From Oribacterium sp. C9 (GTDB lineage Bacteria; Bacillota; Clostridia; Lachnospirales; Lachnospiraceae): 63,952 bases of DNA. Under the pieces are notes generated by a model, which did not search any database, was not told where the DNA came from, and worked only from the letters and a program-made list of their open reading frames with translations. Both the position numbers and the translations under genes were made by a program. This document shows, piece after piece, positions 33,221-41,961 of the stretch (its first letter is position 1; every line of letters starts with the position of its first letter). Location of the stretch: contig NZ_MUHW01000024.1 of NCBI RefSeq assembly GCF_002007235.1, forward strand, positions 1-63,952. Direction: 5' to 3'.

Positions 33221-34267
33221 GTGATTGAATTAACAGATATAGTAAAAACCTTTCAGGCCGGTGCCAAACAGGTGGATGCACTGAGAAATGTGTCTCTTAC
33301 CATAGAAGACGGTGAAATCTTCGGAATCATCGGTTTCTCCGGAGCCGGAAAGTCGACCCTGGTACGATGTATAAACTTACTTGGACGCCCCACATCGGGA
33401 AGTGTAAAGATAGACGGCACAGACCTAATGACCTTATCCTCAAAGGATCTCAGGGAAGAACGTAAAAAGATAGGAATGATATTCCAGCACTTCAATCTCA
33501 TGCCTTCCAGAACAGTTTTTGGTAATGTTGCATTCCCGCTGAAGGGAAGCGGACTTTCCGGGGAGGAGATACAGAAGAAGGTCAGAAAACTTCTTTCTCT
33601 GGTAGACCTTTCGGACAAGGAGAATGCTTATCCTTCTGAACTTTCAGGCGGTCAGAAGCAGCGAGTTGCCATTGCAAGAGCTCTTGCAAATGACCCGAAG
33701 ATCCTGCTTTCCGATGAAGCTACTTCCGCTCTTGATCCCCAGACTACAAGCTCCATACTCCAGCTTTTGAAAAAACTGAACAGGGAGCTGGGAATCACCA
33801 TAGTTGTTATCACCCACGAGATGGAAGTTATAAAGGAAATCTGCAACAGAGTTGCTGTCATGGAAGACGGTGCTGTTGTTGAGCTTGGCGATGTATTTGA
33901 TGTCTTTGCGGATCCGAAGCATTCTCTTACAAAGAATTTCATCAGGACCACTTCAAATCTTTCAAAAATAGAACAGATGGTGGCTGACGGTGTTCCGGGA
34001 GTGACCCCTGAGAAGGGTGAAGTACTTGCAAAGCTTTCCTATCGTCAGAAGGATGTATCTGAGCCTCTGATATCAACAACTGCAAAGGAGTTCTCTCTGG
34101 ATATCAATATCATCCTTGCTGATGTGGAGATAGTCGGAGGAGCTCCTATAGGAGGAACAGTAGTTATTCTTCATGGAGACTCAGACCGTATAGATGAAGC
34201 TGTAAAATACCTGAGAAACAAAAACGTCGGAGTGGAGGTGATCAAAGATGCAAGGAATCCTTACTGA
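33221..34267 (+). CDS. metN: Methionine ABC transporter ATP-binding protein with NIL domain
   Basis: A 348-residue ATPase. Walker A GFSGAGKST (about 38-46), signature LSGGQKQRVAIARAL, Walker B ILLSDEATSALDP and the switch His in ITHEMEV are complete. The last ~80 residues form the NIL/ACT-like regulatory domain of MetN, which senses cytosolic methionine. Start choice: GTG at 33221 has GGAG six nt upstream and yields the family N-terminus; ATGs at 33203 and a start at 33161 lack a good site. It overlaps metI by 20 bp and is followed by metQ. No SAM riboswitch or T-box was recognised upstream. Confidence 0.93.
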   Translation: MIELTDIVKTFQAGAKQVDALRNVSLTIEDGEIFGIIGFSGAGKSTLVRCINLLGRPTSGSVKIDGTDLMTLSSKDLREERKKIGMIFQHFNLMPSRTVFGNVAFPLKGSGLSGEEIQKKVRKLLSLVDLSDKENAYPSELSGGQKQRVAIARALANDPKILLSDEATSALDPQTTSSILQLLKKLNRELGITIVVITHEMEVIKEICNRVAVMEDGAVVELGDVFDVFADPKHSLTKNFIRTTSNLSKIEQMVADGVPGVTPEKGEVLAKLSYRQKDVSEPLISTTAKEFSLDINIILADVEIVGGAPIGGTVVILHGDSDRIDEAVKYLRNKNVGVEVIKDARNPY

Positions 34268-34928
34268 TATATTTCCAAACCTGATGAGCAAATGGCCGGA
34301 TTTCATTAAGTCTATCCATGACACCTTCATTATGGTCATCTGGGCCGGAGGCGTAGGCTTTGTATTCGGACTCAGCTTCGGAATCATCCTTACAGTCACA
34401 AAGCCAGGAGGGGTACTTGAGAACAGACCGCTTTTTCAGTTTCTTGACAAGATAACCAATCTGTTCAGATCCATCCCTTTCATCATACTTCTTACAGCAG
34501 TCATGCCTCTTACGAGACTCATCATGGGCACTGCCATAGGTGTTCCCGGAGCCATCGTTCCGCTGGTTTTAGGATCTGTTCCTTTCTTCACAAGACAGGT
34601 GCAGTCAGCATTGGCACAGACAGATGAAGGACTTATAGAAGCGGCTGAATCCATGGGCTGCAGTCCATGGGAGATCATCACCAGAGTTTATCTTAGAGAG
34701 AGCATAGGACCCCTTGCAAGAGCAACTACCATTACAGCCATAAGTCTTTTGGGACTTACAGCCATGGCAGGTGCCGTAGGAGCAGGCGGTCTCGGAGATT
34801 TCGCTATCCGATACGGACATGACAGAAACATGCAGGACATAACCTGGGCCACAGTCATAGTTCTGGTGGCAGCTGTCAGCATAGTTCAGATCACAGGAGA
34901 CAGGATAGCAAAGAAGAACACTCACTGA
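34248..34928 (+). CDS. metI: Methionine ABC transporter permease
   Basis: A 226-residue inner-membrane permease with five to six hydrophobic segments. The EAA loop (EAAESMGCSPWEIITRVYLRE) that docks with MetN is present near 130-150, and AMAGAVGAGGLGDFAIRYG matches MetI. GGAGG inside the end of metN drives the ATG at 34248, so translation is coupled. It pairs with MetN and MetQ to import D/L-methionine. Confidence 0.93.
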   Translation: MQGILTDIFPNLMSKWPDFIKSIHDTFIMVIWAGGVGFVFGLSFGIILTVTKPGGVLENRPLFQFLDKITNLFRSIPFIILLTAVMPLTRLIMGTAIGVPGAIVPLVLGSVPFFTRQVQSALAQTDEGLIEAAESMGCSPWEIITRVYLRESIGPLARATTITAISLLGLTAMAGAVGAGGLGDFAIRYGHDRNMQDITWATVIVLVAAVSIVQITGDRIAKKNTH

Positions 34929-35108
34929 GGTATTCACTGTTACTCATTTATAAAACCAGCCCCCATAAAGTACCTGTAAAACCCGGGGAGAAATATGGGG
35001 ATTTGCATGGCACAAGCAATATATACGGAGAAACACGAAGGCGTATTCAGTGAACATTAGGCAAATTCTTATGTCCACTAAATAATATATCAAAGAGGAG
35101 AAGAGATT

Positions 35109-36086
35109 ATGAGAAAATCAATTTATGCAGCATTAATTGCATCAGCAGTTCTGGCAGGCTGCGGAGCATCTGAGGCTCCTGCAGCAAAGACAGCAGAGAC
35201 CACAAAGGCTCAGGAGGCGGCGACAGAAGCAGCAACTGAGGCAGCAAAGACAACTGAAGCTGAAAGCGAAGCAGCAACCACTGCAGCGACCGAAGACACC
35301 GCTTTCGACTTCACAAAGGATCCTATCGATCTTAAGATCGGTGTTGTTGGTTCTGTTTACGATGAGCTTTGGGCACCTGCAGCGGCTAAACTTAAGGATG
35401 AAGGAATCAACCTTGAGATAGTTCAGTTCACAGATTATGTCACACCGAACAACGCTCTTGCAAACGGTGAGATCGACCTCAATGCTTTCCAGCATCAGAT
35501 CTATCTTGCGAAGGAAGTAGAGCAGTATGACTACAAGATTCAGGCCATCGGCAACACTTTCATCATCCCTCTCAACGTTTACTCAGATAAGATCAAGTCA
35601 ATCGATGAGTTAAAGGATGGAGATACCATCGCTGTTCCTAACGATCTTACAAATGAGGGACGTGCACTTAAGGTTCTTGCAGCAGCAGGTGTCATCACAC
35701 TTAAGAACAATGATAACTTTAACCCTACCCTTGATGACATCGAAGAGAATTCTAAGAACATAACTATCGAGGAGCTTGCTGCCAATACCATCCCCTCAAC
35801 ATTACCGGATGTTACTGCAGCAGTTGTAAACGGTAACTACGCACTTGACTTCGGCCTGAAGACCGAGGATGCGGTTTATAAGGACAGCGTTCTTGATGAG
35901 GAGAAGTACTGGAACCTTATCGCTGCAAAGACAGAAGATCTCAGCGATCCTAAGCTTGTAGCAGCATATGATGCTGTAGTTAAGGCATTCCAGTCCGATG
36001 AAACAAAGAAAGTATTTGATGAGACCTACGGTGGTTATTTCATTAACGTGGGCTGGGATCAGGACCTGCTCGCTGATTATAAATAA
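35109..36086 (+). CDS. metQ: Methionine-binding lipoprotein (NlpA family)
   Basis: A 325-residue lipoprotein: signal peptide with lipobox VLAGC, a ~50-residue Ala/Thr/Glu-rich linker, then the NlpA/MetQ domain (IDLKIGVVGSVYDELWAPAA, DYVTPNNALANGEIDLNAFQH, and the later ALDFGLKTEDAVYKDS). It binds methionine or a close analogue outside the membrane and delivers it to MetI. GAGGAG precedes the ATG. It lies 180 bp after metI; a strong terminator follows. Confidence 0.92.
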   Translation: MRKSIYAALIASAVLAGCGASEAPAAKTAETTKAQEAATEAATEAAKTTEAESEAATTAATEDTAFDFTKDPIDLKIGVVGSVYDELWAPAAAKLKDEGINLEIVQFTDYVTPNNALANGEIDLNAFQHQIYLAKEVEQYDYKIQAIGNTFIIPLNVYSDKIKSIDELKDGDTIAVPNDLTNEGRALKVLAAAGVITLKNNDNFNPTLDDIEENSKNITIEELAANTIPSTLPDVTAAVVNGNYALDFGLKTEDAVYKDSVLDEEKYWNLIAAKTEDLSDPKLVAAYDAVVKAFQSDETKKVFDETYGGYFINVGWDQDLLADYK

Positions 36087-36118
36087 GAGTTCAGCCCGGC
36101 ACAAAGTCGGCTCATTCC

Positions 36119-36149
36119 CCGCGGAAAGAAAAGCCTTTCCGCGGTTTTT
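36119..36149 (+). terminator. Intrinsic terminator of metNIQ
   Basis: Perfect 10-bp stem CCGCGGAAAG / CTTTCCGCGG, then five T. Confidence 0.92.
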
Positions 36150-36179
36150 GAATTGATATACAGGAGGCACCATATCATC

Positions 36180-37343
36180 ATGAAACCATTATCACTCAGA
36201 ACCGCAAATTTCACAGATTCGGTCATCCGTCGAATGACCAGAGTTTCCAACAAGTTCGGAGCAGTTAATCTGTCTCAGGGCTTTCCTGATTTTGAACCTC
36301 CAAAAGAGATACTTAAGCGACTGGAGCAGGTCTCCCATGAGGACTTCCACCAGTATTCCATCACCTGGGGAGCTCAGAACACAAGAGAAGCACTGGCCGC
36401 GAAGGAATCACATTATATGGGCATTCCCATCGATCCCAATACAGAAGTTGTAATCACCTGCGGCGGAACAGAGGCCATGATGGCAGCCATGATGACCATC
36501 TGTAACCCGGGAGATAAGGTGGCTATATTCTCACCTTTTTATGAGAACTACGGTGCCGACACCATCCTTTCAGGCGCCGAGCCCATCTATATCCCCCTGG
36601 TTCCTCCTGAGTTCAACTTCGACCCTGAGGTTCTGGAGCAGGCATTTAAGGACGGTGCAAAGGCACTGGTGCTATGTAATCCTTCAAACCCTTCAGGAAA
36701 AGTCTTTACTCTCGAGGAAATGCAGACCATAGCGGATATCATCAGACGTTACGATGCCTATGTCGTGACCGATGAAGTATATGAACATATCATTTACGCG
36801 CCGAACAAGATGGTATATATGGCATCCCTTCCGGGAATGAGAGAGAGGACCATAGTCACAGGTTCCCTGTCAAAGACCTACTCCATCACAGGATGGAGAC
36901 TTGGATATACCATAGCACCTCCCGAGATCACTGACCGTATACGTAAGGTTCATGATTTCCTGACAGTCGGGGCGGCAGCACCTCTTCAGGAAGCTGTGAT
37001 CACGGGACTCAGATTCTCACAGGACTACTATGATAAACTTCAGGAAAAGTACACCCACAAGCGGGAGCTGTTCTGTGACGGACTTGCCGAGGCCGGTCTC
37101 AGGTTCCAGCGTCCTCAGGGTGCCTACTATGTAATGGTGGATATTTCGGAATGGGGCTATGAAAGTGATCTTCAGTTCTGCTATGACCTTGCAGAAAAGG
37201 TAGGAGTAGGTGCTGTTCCCGGTTCAAGCTTCTTCCAAGAGCCTGTAAATCACCTTATCAGATTCCACTTTGCGAAGAAGGACGAGACTCTGAAAGACGC
37301 ACTCAACAGACTTCAGGACATACATTTGAAGATGAAGAAGTGA
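36180..37343 (+). CDS. PLP-dependent class I aminotransferase
   Basis: A 387-residue fold-type I aminotransferase. Visible motifs: SQGFPDFEPP near the start, CGGTEAMMAAMM, NPSNPSGKVF, DEVYEHI and the PLP-Lys motif SLSKTYSITGWRLGY; RFHFAKKDETL supplies the carboxylate Arg. It interconverts an amino acid and its 2-oxo acid. AGGAGG lies 12 nt before the ATG at 36180, a long spacer; no better start exists. It is the first gene after metNIQ and is followed by a 2-hydroxyacid dehydrogenase and an FAD hydroxyacid dehydrogenase. Methionine or an aromatic/branched amino acid is a reasonable substrate, inferred from context. Confidence 0.85.
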   Translation: MKPLSLRTANFTDSVIRRMTRVSNKFGAVNLSQGFPDFEPPKEILKRLEQVSHEDFHQYSITWGAQNTREALAAKESHYMGIPIDPNTEVVITCGGTEAMMAAMMTICNPGDKVAIFSPFYENYGADTILSGAEPIYIPLVPPEFNFDPEVLEQAFKDGAKALVLCNPSNPSGKVFTLEEMQTIADIIRRYDAYVVTDEVYEHIIYAPNKMVYMASLPGMRERTIVTGSLSKTYSITGWRLGYTIAPPEITDRIRKVHDFLTVGAAAPLQEAVITGLRFSQDYYDKLQEKYTHKRELFCDGLAEAGLRFQRPQGAYYVMVDISEWGYESDLQFCYDLAEKVGVGAVPGSSFFQEPVNHLIRFHFAKKDETLKDALNRLQDIHLKMKK

Positions 37344-37481
37344 GCAATCAAAAATTAATTAAAAATCATGGTCATATACATGTATCCGCAGAGTCCCTGC
37401 AGACAATGAAACATACCTGATGAGTATGGTGAACCATATACCCGCAGGCTCGAACAAATAATGATTCAAGGAGGTAAAAAA

Positions 37482-38453
37482 ATGAGTAAATTGAAAATCG
37501 GCATCATCGGAATAGGACATGTGGGCGCACATGTGCTCTACACCCTTGCACTGCAGGGACTTGGTGATGATTTTGTTCTCGTGGATCTTCCTGACAATGT
37601 CAGAAAAGCACAGTCTGAACGACAGGATGTGCTGGACTGCACAGAGTTTCTGCCACATCCCGTAAAAATTCAGGTGGGTGAGATAGAAGATCTTTCCGAC
37701 AGAGACATTATCATCAACTCAGTAGGTGACATCCTGAGTCTGAAAGGTACACATACGAGACTTACCGAGATGGAGTTCAATATCAAAGCCATCAGCTCCT
37801 ATGCAGAGAGGCTTAAAAAGAGCGGATTCAAGGGAATACTCATAAACATTTCAAATCCATGTGATGTCATTACAAAATGGCTCAACGATCTTCTGGAGCT
37901 TCCCAAGGGACATGTATTCGGAACAGGAACCGGACTTGATACCGCAAGACTTAAGCTGAGACTTCAGCAGCAGACGGGAATAGATGCAAAAAGTATCTCG
38001 GCTTATATGATAGGTGAACATGGAAACGAGCAGATCGCTCCCTGGAGCACCGTCAATTTCAACGGAATCCCTCTTTCTGTGAAATCCGCTGATGATGAAC
38101 GCTTCCGTTTTGATCAGGATGAAATGGAAAAGAGTGCCCGGGAAGGGGGCTGGACTACCTACAACGGTAAATTCTGCACAGAATATGCCATCGCTCTGAC
38201 AGCCGCAAGACTTGTTGATATCGTAAGCAAGGATAAGCACAGTATCGTCCCCGCAAGCTGCCTCCTTGAAGGGCAGTATGGGGAATCGGGACTTTTTGCA
38301 GGTGTTCCGGCAGTTATCGGAAGAAACGGTATAGAAGAGATCATCGAGCTTCCTCTGTCAGTGGAAGAAAAAGTAAAGTTCCATGAGTGCTGCGAGGGTA
38401 TTCGTACAAACCTCGCGGAATCAAAGCGTATATATGATGCATTGGGGAAATAA
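37482..38453 (+). CDS. L-2-hydroxyacid dehydrogenase (L-LDH/HicDH-like)
   Basis: A 323-residue member of the lactate/malate dehydrogenase superfamily. The NAD motif GIIGIGHVGAHVL opens the protein; NISNPCDVITKW, GTGTGLDTARLK (substrate Arg and Asp) and the catalytic His in MIGEHGNEQIAPW are intact. The sequence resembles L-2-hydroxyisocaproate dehydrogenase more than lactate dehydrogenase, suggesting a bulky 2-oxo acid. AAGGAGG precedes the ATG at 37482. Placed after the aminotransferase, it would reduce that enzyme's 2-oxo acid product, regenerating NAD. Confidence 0.82.
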   Translation: MSKLKIGIIGIGHVGAHVLYTLALQGLGDDFVLVDLPDNVRKAQSERQDVLDCTEFLPHPVKIQVGEIEDLSDRDIIINSVGDILSLKGTHTRLTEMEFNIKAISSYAERLKKSGFKGILINISNPCDVITKWLNDLLELPKGHVFGTGTGLDTARLKLRLQQQTGIDAKSISAYMIGEHGNEQIAPWSTVNFNGIPLSVKSADDERFRFDQDEMEKSAREGGWTTYNGKFCTEYAIALTAARLVDIVSKDKHSIVPASCLLEGQYGESGLFAGVPAVIGRNGIEEIIELPLSVEEKVKFHECCEGIRTNLAESKRIYDALGK

Positions 38454-38470
38454 CTTAAGAGGAATATGTC

Positions 38471-39847
38471 GTGAGCGATTACAGAAAAGATTTGGGCAAG
38501 ATCATCAAGGATGAAAAAAGAATAATAACAGACCATATACCCAATGTGTATCTGAGTGATAAGCTTGGGCGGAAAGAAGGAAATGCGACTGCGGTAGTTC
38601 TTGCCAAAACAACCGAAGAAGTCAGCGGTATAATGAAATATGCCTATGAAAACAGAATCCCCGTCACCCCGAGGGGCGCCGGAACAAACCTGGTGGGTTC
38701 AACTGTACCTGATCATGGCGGGATAATTCTGGATGTTTCCGGGATGAACCGAATAGAAGAATTCGATGAGGATACTCTGTCGGTAACGGTTCAGCCGGGA
38801 GTTCTCCTGAAAGATGTACAGAGCTATGTGGAGGAACGGGGACTGTTCTATCCTCCGGATCCCGGTGAAAAGGAGTCATCAATAGGCGGGAATATCTCAA
38901 CAAATGCAGGAGGCATGCGGGCTGTAAAATACGGAGTCACCAGAGATTTCGTAAGAGCTCTTGAAGTTGTCACAGCAGACGGAAGAGTTCTCACTGTCGG
39001 CAGTAAAAATGTCAAAGATACCACAGGGCTTTCCCTCAAGAATCTCTTCATAGGATCGGAAGGAACACTCGTTATAGTTACAAAGGCAGTTCTTCGTCTC
39101 GTGGCAAAGCCTGAAACTCAGGTCAGTGTCATCATTCCATATCCTGATCTCAGAACCGGAATAGAAAGTGTACTTACCCTTCTCCGGGCTGACTTAAATC
39201 CGGTTGCTGTTGAATTTATGGAGAGGAAGGTGGTTGCACTTGGTGAAGAGTTTTCCGGTGTTTCTTACCCAAGACCTGATGCCGGCTCATACATTCTTCT
39301 TTCCTTTGATGGAAACAGGGATGCTGTAGATGCGTCCGTCAGAAAAGCTTCTGATATCGCAAAAGAGACCGGTGCCATCGACTTTGTAGTCTTAAACGAC
39401 AAAGAAAAATCCGGTGAAATCTGGACAGTGCGAGGGGCTTTGGTCAATGCTGTAGAAGCTGTCTCAGAGCAGGAGCCCCTGGATATAGTTGTTCCCATTG
39501 ACCGTACTGCCGACTTTGTTGAATATGTTAATTCTCTGGAAGAGAAGACCGGTGTCCGCCTGATAAGCTTCGGTCACGCAGGAGACGGCAACGTACATCT
39601 CTGTGTGGTTCGCGGTGATCGTGATGAAAAGGAATGGGAAGAAGTCCTCGACAGGGTACTCACGGAACTATACAGTGAAGTTCATAAAATGGGCGGTCTT
39701 ATTTCCGGAGAACACGGACTCGGCTTATCCAAGAGAAAGTATTTCTTCAATGAGACAGATGGTAATGCTGTGGACCTTATGAACCAGCTTAAGGAGGCAT
39801 TGGACCCAAGGCATATTCTGAATGATAAGAAGTCCTATATCCGTTAA
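38471..39847 (+). CDS. FAD-linked 2-hydroxyacid dehydrogenase (GlcD/D-lactate dehydrogenase family)
   Basis: A 458-residue flavoprotein with an N-terminal FAD_binding_4 domain (TPRGAGTNLVGSTVPDHGG, IGGNISTNAGG, GSEGTLVIVT) and a C-terminal FAD-oxidase domain (SFGHAGDGNVHLCV, ISGEHGLGLSKR). It oxidises a 2-hydroxy acid such as lactate or glycolate and usually passes electrons to an electron-transfer flavoprotein; no EtfAB is encoded in the window. The start is GTG with AAGAGG upstream. It begins 17 nt after the NAD-dependent dehydrogenase, so the three genes form one operon. Confidence 0.88.
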   Translation: MSDYRKDLGKIIKDEKRIITDHIPNVYLSDKLGRKEGNATAVVLAKTTEEVSGIMKYAYENRIPVTPRGAGTNLVGSTVPDHGGIILDVSGMNRIEEFDEDTLSVTVQPGVLLKDVQSYVEERGLFYPPDPGEKESSIGGNISTNAGGMRAVKYGVTRDFVRALEVVTADGRVLTVGSKNVKDTTGLSLKNLFIGSEGTLVIVTKAVLRLVAKPETQVSVIIPYPDLRTGIESVLTLLRADLNPVAVEFMERKVVALGEEFSGVSYPRPDAGSYILLSFDGNRDAVDASVRKASDIAKETGAIDFVVLNDKEKSGEIWTVRGALVNAVEAVSEQEPLDIVVPIDRTADFVEYVNSLEEKTGVRLISFGHAGDGNVHLCVVRGDRDEKEWEEVLDRVLTELYSEVHKMGGLISGEHGLGLSKRKYFFNETDGNAVDLMNQLKEALDPRHILNDKKSYIR

Positions 39848-39887
39848 TAAATTAATCCTTCATAATTCTGCAAGCCATAAGAATAAC

Positions 39888-39976
39888 CAGGCTTCTGCAG
39901 CCTGAATATTAATCCACTGCCGCATTAGTTTTATCTGATGCGGCAGTTTTTGCGATAATAACAATCTATATCCACC
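39888..39976 (+). repeat. 89-bp direct repeat, copy 1 (remnant of a cystine-symporter gene tail plus terminator)
   Basis: About 89% identical to 41393-41481, where the same sequence is the last six codons, stop codon and terminator of the symporter gene. Here no symporter gene precedes it. Confidence 0.85.
39916..39951 (+). terminator. Intrinsic terminator inside repeat copy 1
   Basis: ACTGCCGCAT pairs with ATGCGGCAGT, followed by TTTT. It now serves the FAD dehydrogenase operon. Confidence 0.88.
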
Positions 39977-40072
39977 TATAAGACTAATGTGTTTTACGGA
40001 AGTATGTTTGTTCAGTAAAATTTGACACATACCTCAAAAGACAAAAACATAATCAATAGGGAGGACTGGATA

Positions 40073-41410
40073 ATGGAAATAAAAGCATTGGAAATAGCTG
40101 CACTCGTCGCAGCTCTTGTACTATTCGGCATATTGGCATTTTTAAAGAAGAAACATATAGACTTTGGTATACGAACGATTGTTGCCACATTATTTGGTGT
40201 GGGACTCGGGCTCATATTTAAAGAAAATTATAAGTATGTAGCAGCTATCGGAACAGTATATGTAAACGTGCTTCAGGCATTTGTTATACCGCTTCTTTTG
40301 TTCAGCGTAATTTCAAGTATCACAAATCTTGGAAAGTCAATAAGCCTGCAGAAGATTGGATTAAAGTCAGTTCTATTTCTTCTTTTAAACACATTTACAG
40401 CAAGTATACTTACACTTACAGCAGCACTTGCTTTAAATATCGGAAAGGGATTTAACTACACCATCGAAGCTTATGAAGCCAAAGAGGTTCCTACAGTAGT
40501 CGATACCTTAGTTGGACTTTTCCCAAAGAATATAATCGACCAGTGGGGCAGTAATTCTGTAGTTCCAATTCTTGTATTCGGAATTATCATTGGAATCGCA
40601 TATAACAAAGCTGCAAGAAAAGATGAAAGCGTAAAAACATTTAAGACCTTTGTTGATGCTGCCAATGCTGTTTTAGGTAAAGCAGTTTCTTATATCGTAT
40701 CTTTTACTCCATATGCTGTTACTGCACTTATCGCAAGAGCAGTAGGAAGAAGTAAAGTTGAAGACCTTTTACCTCTTATCGGCGTTCTTGCACTTGCATA
40801 TGTACTCTGTGCTTTACAGCTTTTCGGTGTCGAAAGCATTCTTATTGCAACTGTAGCAAAGCTGAATCCCATAACATTCCTTAAGAAAATAGCACCTGCC
40901 GGCGTTGTTGCCTTCACTTCTCAGAGCAGTGTAGGAACACTTCCGGTTACTGTAAGTAAGTTAAAAGAGGAAATAGGTGTCGATGGAGATGTTGCGGCTT
41001 TCACTACAGGACTCGGTGCAAATCTCGGTATGCCTGGATGTGCAGGAATTTGGCCGGTACTTCTCGCCGTTTTCACCATCCATCAGCAGGGAATCAGTTA
41101 TACAACAGGTCAGTATGTTCTGCTCATAGCACTTACACTTCTTGTATCTATAGGTACGGTAGGTGTTCCGGGAACAGCAACTATCACTGCAACTGCTCTT
41201 TTTGCAGCCGCAGGTCTGCCTATCGAAATCATCGTACTTTTTTCCCCTATATCTTCAATAGTTGATATGGCGAGAACAGCCACCAATGTTGTAGGAGCTG
41301 CCACAGCGACTGTTCTCGTTGCAGAGACCGAAGGACTTCTCGATCATAAGATCTACAACGGAAATGTAGTTAAATCAGTTGATGAAAACAAGCAGGCTTC
41401 TGTAGCCTGA
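40073..41410 (+). CDS. tcyP: L-cystine:cation symporter, TcyP-like (DAACS family)
   Basis: A 445-residue SLC1-type symporter with about eight membrane helices and two re-entrant hairpins. The segment AFTSQSSVGTLPVTV and the following GANLGMPGCAGIWPVLLA match the TcyP subgroup, which has AFTSRSSAGALPLN and GQNGCAGIYPA, rather than GltP glutamate carriers. Bacillus subtilis TcyP imports L-cystine. The ATG at 40073 has GGGAGG; an in-frame start at 40022 has none. It lies between two copies of an 89-bp repeat. With MetNIQ upstream and a Cys/Met-rich leader downstream, it supports a sulfur-amino-acid theme. Confidence 0.82.
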   Translation: MEIKALEIAALVAALVLFGILAFLKKKHIDFGIRTIVATLFGVGLGLIFKENYKYVAAIGTVYVNVLQAFVIPLLLFSVISSITNLGKSISLQKIGLKSVLFLLLNTFTASILTLTAALALNIGKGFNYTIEAYEAKEVPTVVDTLVGLFPKNIIDQWGSNSVVPILVFGIIIGIAYNKAARKDESVKTFKTFVDAANAVLGKAVSYIVSFTPYAVTALIARAVGRSKVEDLLPLIGVLALAYVLCALQLFGVESILIATVAKLNPITFLKKIAPAGVVAFTSQSSVGTLPVTVSKLKEEIGVDGDVAAFTTGLGANLGMPGCAGIWPVLLAVFTIHQQGISYTTGQYVLLIALTLLVSIGTVGVPGTATITATALFAAAGLPIEIIVLFSPISSIVDMARTATNVVGAATATVLVAETEGLLDHKIYNGNVVKSVDENKQASVA

Positions 41411-41481
41411 ATATTAATCCATTGCCGCATTAGTTTTATCTAATGCGGTATTTTTTGCGATATGTTCAATCTATCTCCACC
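41393..41481 (+). repeat. 89-bp direct repeat, copy 2
   Basis: Covers the end of the symporter gene, its stop codon and terminator. See copy 1 at 39888-39976. Confidence 0.85.
41423..41456 (+). terminator. Intrinsic terminator of the cystine symporter gene
   Basis: TGCCGCATTAG pairs with CTAATGCGGTA, followed by six T. Confidence 0.85.
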
Positions 41482-41563
41482 CATTTTCAACAAAAACAAG
41501 TGACAAATGTATCTAATATCCTTTAATGAGCCTTCACCTATTCTTATCGCAAACTATAAATAA

Positions 41564-41610
41564 CCCCACCGGTCAGATCCATTGACTTGGCGGGGATGCA
41601 GGGTTATATT
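41564..41610 (+). promoter_or_regulatory. Promoter of the leader-peptide transcript with overlapping dyad
   Basis: TTGACT (41582-41587)-N17-TATATT (41605-41610). An imperfect dyad CCCC-CC...TCA / TGA...GG-GGGG (41564-41595) spans the -35 and may be an operator. Confidence 0.72.
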
Positions 41611-41656
41611 ACATTCAACAAATCCAAGGGAGCTTGGAAGAAAGGAGATAAAACTG

Positions 41657-41776
41657 ATGTATAGAGTTAGATTTGATATGGAAATGTGTATGTGTTGTAT
41701 GTGTTGCGATAAGCCCGGTTCTCACCCAGATGATATGATGGATGGACTGTTTGTTGTACAACGAACATGCTCATGA
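41657..41776 (+). CDS. Cys/Met-rich 39-residue leader peptide
   Basis: A 39-codon ORF with a strong AAAGGAG 11 nt before the ATG, its own promoter and a terminator 22 nt after its stop. Residues 8-17 read MEMCMCCMCC: five Cys (11, 13, 14, 16, 17) and four Met (8, 10, 12, 15). A sixth Cys is residue 38. The next operon is an amino-acid ABC transporter. The RNA just after the Cys codons (41708-41723) is complementary to the 5' arm of the terminator. This is the layout of a ribosome-controlled attenuator that senses charged Cys-tRNA (or Met-tRNA). A stand-alone metal-binding miniprotein is the alternative. Confidence 0.7.
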   Translation: MYRVRFDMEMCMCCMCCDKPGSHPDDMMDGLFVVQRTCS

Positions 41777-41826
41777 TATATATTTTTTCGGATGGCTGAG
41801 AACTTATCTTTTGATAGGTTCTTTTT
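41708..41826 (+). promoter_or_regulatory. Putative transcription attenuator: antiterminator/terminator pair
   Basis: Terminator: AGAACTTATC (41799-41808) with GATAGGTTCT (41813-41822), then CTTTTTCTTTT. Competing antiterminator: GATAAG-(5-nt bulge)-TTCTC (41708-41723) pairs 11 bp with GAGAACTTATC (41798-41808). The two cannot form together. Confidence 0.65.
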
Positions 41827-41904
41827 CTTTTATCCGGAGTGCTTTCTTGAATTAACGTATTAAAGTTTTAAACTTAGTGTTTGTGTTCAATTTAAAATAA
41901 AAAT

Positions 41905-41945
41905 GCGCCGGACTCCATCTCCTTGAAATTACCGGAGGACGGCGC
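41905..41945 (+). promoter_or_regulatory. Hairpin with tandem G-A pairs upstream of the binding-protein gene
   Basis: GCGCCG-GA-CTCC pairs with GGAG-GA-CGGCGC: six plus four Watson-Crick pairs around a GA/GA tandem mismatch. GGAGGACG in the 3' arm is repeated at 41951-41958 as the actual ribosome binding site. Confidence 0.55.
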
Positions 41946-41961
41946 GGACGGGAGGACGATT

